Positions 56,346 through 64,000 of a DNA stretch of 64,000 nucleotides are shown piece after piece. The DNA is taken from NCBI RefSeq assembly GCF_000974365.1, contig NZ_BAZW01000005.1, positions 1 to 64,000 on the forward strand. Direction: 5' to 3'. The notes below the pieces were generated by a model that searched no databases, was not told the origin of the DNA, and worked only from the letters and a program-made list of their open reading frames with translations. The position numbers and the translations under genes are program-made. The stretch's first letter is position 1; the number at the start of each line of letters is the position of its first letter. This stretch comes from Geofilum rubicundum JCM 15548 (lineage in GTDB: Bacteria > Bacteroidota > Bacteroidia > Bacteroidales > Marinilabiliaceae).

Positions 56346-59300
56346 TCATGGATTCCCGTGTTTTTGTTTTTTTGGAATGCTGAAGAAAAAGGCAGATCCC
56401 ACCTCCTCCTGGCTTTCTACCCATATTTTTCCGCCATGTTTTGTTACAAAATCTTTGCAGAGATTTAGCCCCAGGCCGGTCCCTGCCTCATTTTGCGTGC
56501 CGGGGGTTGAATGATAATCTTCAACCTGAAAAAGATTTTTAGCTATTTCAGGGGGCATACCTACACCGGCGTCTTTGATACATACTTCAACCGAATCAGC
56601 GGTGTATCGGGCTGTTAACCGTATTTCTCCGCCCGGATGGCTGAATTTAATTGCATTGGAGACCAGGTTGCGTAATATGGTGCTGACCATGGACGGGTCG
56701 GCATATAAATCCAGTTGTTCCGGGAGTTGATTCACGAGTCGGATTTGTTTCTTTTGGGCCGCTTCCATGTACAACATTTCAATTTCCATCATTAAATCTG
56801 AGAGGTTGAAATGGATGGGTTGAAACTCTAAGCCCCCTCTTTGTTGATTGGACCATTCAAAGAGGTTCATCAACAAGTCCATATATTTTTCAGAACTGTC
56901 GTTGATGATATCGGCGTATTTTTTTACTTTCTCCAAATTATTGTCCTGAGCCTTTTCAGCCAGCATTCTGCTGAATCCCAGAATGGCATTGAAGGGACTT
57001 TTTAAATCGTGGCTGATAATGGAAAAGAATTTGTCTTTCTGGGCATTCAGTTGCTCCAACTCCTTGTTTTTGAGAATGATTTCTTCTTCAGCCTTTTTTC
57101 GGATGGTAATCTCGCGCCTTAAACGGGTGGTGGCCTCTGCTAATTCTCTGGCCTGATTCATGGCCTTATCGCCCAGAATGGATTTTTCCATGTGGGCTAC
57201 AAAGTCCCGCACCTGATTCATTTGATGATCTATTATTTGATGAATCAAAGGTTCTCGTTGGGCGTCACAGGCAAGATGGTCATCCGCCCAGGCTGAATTG
57301 GTGCTTGTGAGCGTTTGGTAGAGAAATTTTTTATACGCGGCCTCCATGGCATCCGTCTTGGCAGTGGCGCCCCACTGTTTGTAATGGAAATAGGCTTGCT
57401 TCCAACAGTGGTAGGCTAAATGACTGTTGTCTGCATGGATCCAGAAATTGTATAATCGTTCATATATAATACCTTCCCATTGCGTAAATCCGTTTTTGTG
57501 GGCATCCTCACAGGCTTTTGAATAGAGGTCTATGGCGACCAAAGGGTGACCTTCAATTCTCTCTGTTTCGGCACTTGCCAACAGGTACTTATGTTTGAAA
57601 TTTTCCGGTGAACTATGGGCCCATGTTTTTAAGAGCTTGTTCATTCGGTGGATCTCAGCTAACCAGACAAGTTGTGTTTCAGGAGCTTGCTGCGGATACA
57701 ATGCGGTCATCACAAGTAACTTGGTTGAAACATATTCCGGCCACGGTAATAAGCCTTGTGTACCCACTGAATAAAGAATGGGGTCAATTTCGCGGGTCAG
57801 TGTTAAAGCTTCATCGTATTGATTAAACAGATAGTGACCAAAGGTCTTTAATATTTTATAAATACAGGTGACCTGAATGTTTTGGTGAGCGGCCACCTCG
57901 GACAAATAGTCCCCATCGTTCCCAAATAAGCTATTTTCAACCACCGGTGTTTTGCCCGAAAGGGCAGCGAATACGCTCAAGCCGCCATTGAATAAATCAA
58001 TGGCCCATTGGTTGTGTCGGGTTTTGCTGAAATTGAGTGATTGCCCGGTTTCCATCATCAGGGTTTCCAGATTTACACCCTGATAGAACCTGCAATACAT
58101 GTTATGTCCGAAGGCATAGGCGGCATACTGTAGGTTGCCGGAGCGCAGGCCTGTTTCGTAGGCATCCGTATAGTCATTGGAGCCATATTTCATGTGTCTG
58201 AACCAATGCCGGATGGAACTGCCAACCATCAGGTAATAAACACTCTGGTCGGTAGGAGACGTGAATTGTTCTTTCATGATGCGTTCAGCGACCTCGCTGA
58301 ACGCTTTGGCCAGCTCATAGTCCTTATTCACCCATCCCACCAGGCCGCCAAAAGCGGTGTGACTATAGCCAATTTGTGGAATGTTGCCATGTTCAATGGT
58401 ATATTTGACCACCAGTGGCACTATTACACTCCATAATTTTTGATGAGACCGGTAACAGGGCGGGCCCATGGTGATGAGCAGGCTGCAAATCATCAGCATC
58501 TCCGGGTCGCTCATCTTTGGCAGATCGCCCAACGAAGCCACTGTTTGGGTGGTCAGTAGTTGGCGTACCTCGGCAATTTCCTTATCCCGCGCCGCATCAA
58601 AATCTTTTTCAGGCAAAATGACACCCAATTCCTTCAAGGCCAACTGACCGGCATGGATGGCATCGGGGTATCTGGCCTGCAGCGTGTATTGAGTGATGAG
58701 GATGTTGTAAACTTCTGCCTTTTCTAAGGCATTCACTGAATGCTTAAGGGCTTCGCCAATGATTTCTTCCCCAGATTCCTGATGGTCCTCAATAAACTCA
58801 CACCGGGCGCTGTCTTTCAAAAATCCGATGTAGAACTGGTGATGCTGGCCTGACAAAAATTCCTCCAGGTGGAAAAACCCGATGAGCTGTTCGGTCTTTC
58901 TATAGTATTGAAGGGCGGTATTATAGGCTGCAGCCGCAAAGGCCTTGCGGGCTACTTTGACATTAAGTTCAATCAGTTTAACTTGCTCATCCATGCCGGT
59001 TGTCAATTCAAAGGCCGCATTCATCAGGTTGGCTACTTCAAATAAGTTGGCATTGAGTTGCTTTTCCGGAAGCTGGGTGAGCATGAGTTGCCCTATTTGA
59101 CGAAAAATAGGCGTTTGTTCCCGGTCATCAATCAACGAAAAGGCCGCCTGTTGTAATTTATCGTGTTGGAATATATAAGAAGTAGTAGGCGACCCATTCT
59201 TGAATTCCGGTCTTTCTATCTGTTCTGTTAATGGTTTAATGATGTCTTTAACTTCCTGCGAGGACAAAAACTGTTGACATTCCTGAAGTGATTTTTTGCT

Positions 59301-60367
59301 GGCGATACTAAATATTTCTAGGTCAAATCTGTTACCCAGACAAGCGGCATAGAATAATAATTGCTTGGTGGTGTCCGGGGTGTTTTTGAGTTGGGTGACA
59401 AATAGGGCTACCACATCTTCAGGGATTTGTATTTTGTGTTCACCCGCTTCTGTCCATTCCCAGCGCTTGTTCACTTCATTAAGCCAAAGCATCTTACAAG
59501 CTGAAAGATAATGCAGGCTGATTTAATAAAAAAAGGATTGCCCTTTGTCTTTTCGTGAATAATCTGGGCCAACTCCTCTAAACGATAGGCCTCCGGAAGA
59601 AGTGTTTCTTTTAAAAAATGATAAACATTCTGATGGTTTAAGTTCTGTACCTCTATTCTTTTGAAGGGGATCTCATTCAGCTGCAGTTCGTTAAGGGTCG
59701 TTGTTAATGGATGATGGATGTCCACCTCATTCTGACGGTAGGCTACAATAAGCATCAGGTAGCGCAGTTCAGTACCTACCTGCAAATTTTTGAGCAGTTC
59801 TATGGAAGCCATGTCGGCCCACTGCCAGTCGTCGATGAACAATACAAGCGGATGTTCTGGTAGCGAAATGGCTCTTATCAGTCTGTGAAATAAAGCATAG
59901 AAACGGTGACGCGCTTCCTGGGGGCTAACCACAGCCAACTCAGGCTGCTTTCCCAATAGTTTTTCAAAATCGGGCACCAGATCCGTTAAGACCTGTCCCA
60001 GCGCACCCACCGCCTTTTGTATGAGATGCGTAAATTTGTCCCTAATGAGCTGGTCTTCTGTATACAGCGAATGGTAAAAACTCACCAGTGCCTGGCGAAA
60101 GGCAAAATAGGGAATGTCCTTTTGGTATTGCTCAAACTTACCGCTAATAAAAAAACCATTGTTGATTTTTACAGGTCTTTTCAGCGTTTGAATGAGCGCG
60201 GTTTTCCCAGCACCTGAAACACCAGGAACGGCCAGCACCAGTCCTTCCCCTTTACCAACCCCATTAAACAAACGTATGATTTGGGCTCTTTCAATATTCC
60301 TGCCATATAGTTTGTTGGTGATGGTCAGTTTACTGATCTCCGTTTCGCGTTTCTCGTCCTCGGCCAT
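56346..60367 (-). CDS. AAA-ATPase/TPR histidine kinase (one frameshift)
   Basis: Correcting one base in an A run (plus-strand 59522-59524) joins two frames into a 1340-residue soluble protein. Order: AAA_16-type ATPase (about 15-330, Walker A VSGAGKTALIQ, Walker B LVLFIDDWQWAD), a winged-helix and TPR-like helical region (about 330-1000), a coiled coil (about 1040-1100), HisKA (FFSIISHDLKSPFNAILG, His near 1118) and HATPase (NLVSNAIKFS, GTGLGLNLCKDF). The relatives usually start with a Ser/Thr kinase domain and carry GAF domains before HisKA; both are missing here, and the protein starts only about 20 residues before the ATPase. The ligand and partner regulator are unknown. The 191-bp gap upstream is shared with the divergent HTCS gene. 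Confidence 0.87.
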
Positions 60368-60490
60368 GCGTGGTTGTTTTATAAACTTTTTTCCAACGCA
60401 CTAAGATAATAAAATATTGATCAGGAAAGGGGTAGTTATCCCCTCCTTAAACAAAGATTCCTGAGCTTAAGCCAATTATTTTAATATCCT

Positions 60491-60498
60491 TATATTTG
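60491..60498 (+). promoter_or_regulatory. candidate -7 box of the second HTCS gene
   Basis: TATATTTG is a perfect match to TAnnTTTG, 60 bases before the start at 60559. No TTTG at -33 and no TTATCTGA half-sites are seen, so this gene is not part of the xylan-locus promoter set. Confidence 0.45.
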
Positions 60499-60558
60499 CC
60501 TATGGTTCGATAAATTACGACAGGATGGTCTGTCGGTGTCTGCATTGTAAAAACTTAT

Positions 60559-63500
60559 ATGGTCATGATGAGGTTGGTGCTTGCGGTTTTTTTTTCTATA
60601 GTGTTAAGCACAATGGCGGCTCAATCACCCGTTACATTTGAACGTTATTCAACGCTTCAGGGACTGCCACAAAACTCGATATTTAGTATTGCTCAGGATG
60701 CCAGTGGTTTTATATGGCTGGCTACTTACAATGGTCTATCGCGCTTCGATGGTTTGGAGTTTCTTTCTTACCAGCCGGATCATGGCAATCCGGGAGGGAT
60801 CAGTTCCAATATCACGGTAACGCTGGTGGCCGATGCCCGGCACCACCTTTGGATTGGCACTACCGGCAGCGGTTTGGCCGAATTTGATACGCGCACCCTG
60901 TTGTTTGAGAATTACCAATCCGTCAACGGAAAGACGGACTTGCTCTCAGGGAATGATGTGAATGCCATCCTCCCTTTGCAACAAGGGATATGGGTCGGCA
61001 CCACGGTCGGTCTGAGCGTATTGAATCCGGAAAGTCTTCGCTTTACCAATTTCTCATCAAAAGACGGCTTAAGAGGAAACAATGTGTTGTCGCTGCTGGA
61101 TAACGGCGGAGGGGAGGTTTGGGTGTCCACTTCCAATGGGGTGCAATTGGTTTCTCTGGCAGAAGGAGGCCTGACTGAAAAGGCGGTGCTTTTGCCTGCT
61201 CAAACCGGTGGAGAAGTGCTTTCTTTGTTTCGGGATACGGAGGAACGTTTGTGGACGGTGAGTGCCCGTGAGGTGGCCTGTTTTGAATACCGGGAAAACA
61301 CCCTGGTCAAAACCAGAAGTTTTTCTGATGCCTCCGCTTCACCTGCGATTCCGGCGGGTACCCTTTTCAATGTTATTTGTGAACGTGCTCCGGGGGAGTT
61401 TTGGGTAGGTACCCAAAACGGACTGGTGCGCTTGTTGGAAAAGAATCAGAACCTGATGGTCGATGGCTACTTTGTCAACCAGGTTTACGATGATAAAAGT
61501 TTGCCGGGCAATCATATCATCAGCCTTCTGGCGGATTCGGAGGGGGTTTTGTGGATTGGTACCGGATTTAACGGACTGGCCAAATATGACCCCTACAAGC
61601 AGCCGGTTATTCGCTATATGCAAACCCCCGGAAGTCAGAACACCCTTCACAGCAATGATATACGCTCGGTGAGTGAGGATGCGCAGGGTCATATTTGGGC
61701 TGGAAGTCGCAACCAGGGCCTCGATTACATCAATCCGCAAACAGGAAAAATAAGACATTATTTTGCTGATCCCGAGCAGGAAGGTAGTCTGCCGGATAAC
61801 GGTGTTCGGGTACTCTATCTGGATAAGCAGGATCGGCTATGGGTTGGATACAGCAGGGGATTTGCTCAAATAGACATCAACTCTGGAAATGAGGTGGTTT
61901 TTCAGCCGGCTTTGGATGAAAAGGGTCAAATACTTTCTTTTCCGGAAACAATTTATACGCTTTTCGAGGATAGTAAGGACCGTTTTTGGGTGGGGACAAC
62001 GGGTGGACTTGTTTTATACGACAGAGATACCGGGGAGGCGGAGTGGATCAGGAATTGGGATGCCCATCTTCCGTCGGGCCGCCAGGATTTCATTCGTTCC
62101 ATTTGTGAGGATGACCAGGGCCACCTGTGGCTGGCCACAGATGGCGAAGGGGTTTACCGATTTAATCCTGAGACGAGGGCCATGAAAAGCCATCGTCAGG
62201 CATTTGGAGATTCTACCACCTTGTCTCACAATAAGGTTTACGTCGCTTTTAAAGACAAGGATGATCATATCTGGTTGGGGACACACAGTGGCTTAAACAG
62301 TTATAACCCGGAAACTGATCGCTTTTACCATTTCACGCAGGACGATGGCCTGAGCAACAACATTGTGTATGGCATTATGCAGGACCAGCGTGGCTTTTTG
62401 TGGCTGTCGACGGCCAACGGACTTTCACGCTTTGATCCCTCCTCCGGTACGTTTAAGATTTACCTCTCGGGTTTTGAGTTTTCTGATGACGCCTTCTCCA
62501 TGAACGAGGAGGGAAAGATTTATGTGGGCGGTTTAAATGGCTTTTTTGCCTTTCATCCCGATAGTCTCAGGGAAAATCGTTTTGTGCCCCCGGTCCGGTT
62601 CACCCGTTTACGGTTGAACAATCGGATGGTTGAACCGGGTGAAGTCATTAACGACCGGGTCATCCTGCCTGTCTCCTTGCCGCATCTGGACGAATTGGTT
62701 CTACAACATGACGAGAATTTCTTCTCCGTAGAGTTTGCGGCACTATCTTACGCTTCACCACTACAAAATCGCTATTATTTTCGCCTGGATGGTTTGCACA
62801 CCCAGTGGATTGAGGCCAGCCACGCTGAGCGCGTGGCCGTTTTCACCTCCCTGCCACCGGGCCGTTATGTGTTGCGTGTCAGAGGTTCAAATGCGGATGG
62901 CATTTGGGGCGCCGCCTCCTTACCCATATATATTCGTCCGGCCTTTTATCAAACAGGGTGGTTTAAAGCTTTAATCGTATTGATTTTTACCGGTATCATT
63001 TTTTTGTTGTCCCGGTTGCGGTTGCGGTCCTTAACCCGACAAAAAATAAGGCTTCAACAGACGGTGGATGAAAAGACGGATGCCTTGCAGAGGCAAAACC
63101 GACTGTTGGCAGAGCAACGGGATGAGATTGAGCGGCAAAGTCACCAGGTCATTGAAATGACGCGCATGGTGCATGAGGCCGATGAGCGGAAATTACGGTT
63201 TTTTACCGGAATTTCTCATGAAATCAGGACCCCGCTGACTTTGATTTTGGGTCCCTTGGAACAAATCATTGAAAAGAAACAATTCCCTGCATCCCTGGGA
63301 CCGTCGTTGGAGCGCATTCACAGAAATGCGCAAGGCTTGCTCAAATTGGTATCTCAGCTACTGGATTTTCGAAAGATCGATTCTGGTATGATGCCTTTAG
63401 AGCCCTCCCGGGGTGATATATCAAAATTTATTCATGAGCAAGTGGAATTGTATGCCGAACTTTTTCATGAAAAAGACTTAAGAGTTAAGGTAGATACAAA

Positions 63501-64000
63501 TATTCAAAAGTCAGATTGTTATTTTGATCATGACCTGGTAGGAAAGGTTTTTTCAAATATGCTGACCAATGCCATCAAATATTCGCCGGAGGATGGCCCT
63601 ATTTCTATCTCTTTAAGTAGGGGTGATAAACAGGCTAAATCCTTTGTTCAACTTCGGGTTACAGATAGTGGCTCAGGGATACCCGCAGCTGAACAGTCCC
63701 GGATTTTCGAAAGGTTTTACAGGAGTAGAGAGGCCAGAAAGGGGCAGGGTAAGGGGGCAGGTATCGGACTGGCATTTTCCCGTGAATTGGCCCGTTTGCA
63801 TGGGGGGATCTCCTGCTTGAGCATTCTGGTGAAAAAGGCAGTACTTTTGTGTTTCGCCTTCCCTTACAGGAAAAATTGGACGCTGAAATGGACGCTGAAA
63901 TGGACCTGGATGGCCTGCAGATGGCGGATGAGCCTTGTATTAGCCGATCGGATCATGCTACCTTGAAGCGACATGCGTTTACCATCCTGGTTATTGAAGA
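60559..64000 (+). CDS. second HTCS regulator, cut by the window end (one frameshift)
   Basis: The frame breaks at the G run 63802-63807; corrected, it continues through the kinase end into a receiver domain (FTILVIEE at the edge). Visible order: signal peptide (to about 22, STMAAQS), Reg_prop propellers (DASGFIWLATYNGLS, DSEGVLWIGTGFNG, DDQGHLWLATDGEG), Y_Y_Y domain (about 715-785), membrane segment (about 802-825), coiled coil, HisKA (FFTGISHEIRTPLTLILG, His near 885) and HATPase (NMLTNAIKYS, GAGIGLAFSREL). The AraC part should lie beyond the edge. A 12-bp tandem duplication (63879-63902) doubles DAEM in the linker. It is divergent from the AAA-kinase gene and probably controls another glycan locus to the right. 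Confidence 0.92.

Overview
The window comes from a Bacteroidota chromosome, probably of the Marinilabiliales type; the order is a guess from gene style, not a database hit. The signs are tandem SusC/SusD pairs, two hybrid two-component regulators (HTCS), enzymes with type IX secretion (T9SS) C-terminal sorting domains, Bacteroidota -7 boxes (TAnnTTTG) and lipoprotein signal peptides. I see no rRNA, tRNA, CRISPR array, transposase or phage gene.

Layout. 1-2.7 kb: low-complexity edge, yaaA, a conserved unknown gene, and an exported lipoprotein superoxide dismutase. 2.8-8.5 kb (minus): an operon of three sensor proteins, two of them with extracytoplasmic solute-binding (SBP_bac_3) domains and one of those lacking a kinase. 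8.8-15 kb: a T9SS-type GH10, a small unknown gene, another SBP_bac_3 kinase and a B12-type radical SAM protein. 15.3-19.8 kb: a GH2-GH42 pair. 20.2-54.8 kb: a large xylan/arabinoxylan utilisation locus with an HTCS regulator, susC-susD-susC-susD, a XusE-like surface lipoprotein, a GH10 with carbohydrate-binding modules inserted in its catalytic domain, GH43, a GH5-GH43-T9SS fusion, GH97, GH95, a GH43-CBM6-GH3 fusion, a CE1 esterase and another GH43. 54.8-60.4 kb (minus): a double DUF1080 protein and a giant AAA-ATPase histidine kinase. 60.6 kb to the edge: a second HTCS cut by the window end.

How it works together (inference from families): T9SS-exported and surface lipoprotein xylanases cut xylan, the two SusCD pairs import oligosaccharides, and periplasmic GH43, GH3, CE1, GH95 and GH97 enzymes strip and finish the side chains. 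The HTCS at 20.2 kb would sense the oligosaccharides and switch on the locus.

Two results stand out. First, the four promoters of the xylan locus (HTCS, susC, GH43, GH5-GH43) share one exact 66-bp layout: two TTATCTGA-like half-sites 21 bp apart, then a TAnnTTTG box starting exactly 37 bp after the second half-site. This is a strong candidate operator for the HTCS regulon, including autoregulation. Second, fifteen long genes carry twenty -1 frameshifts in total, and nearly all fit loss of one base from a short homopolymer. That is most simply homopolymer undercalling in the assembly, so I give those genes as single full-length reading frames and mark the break points.
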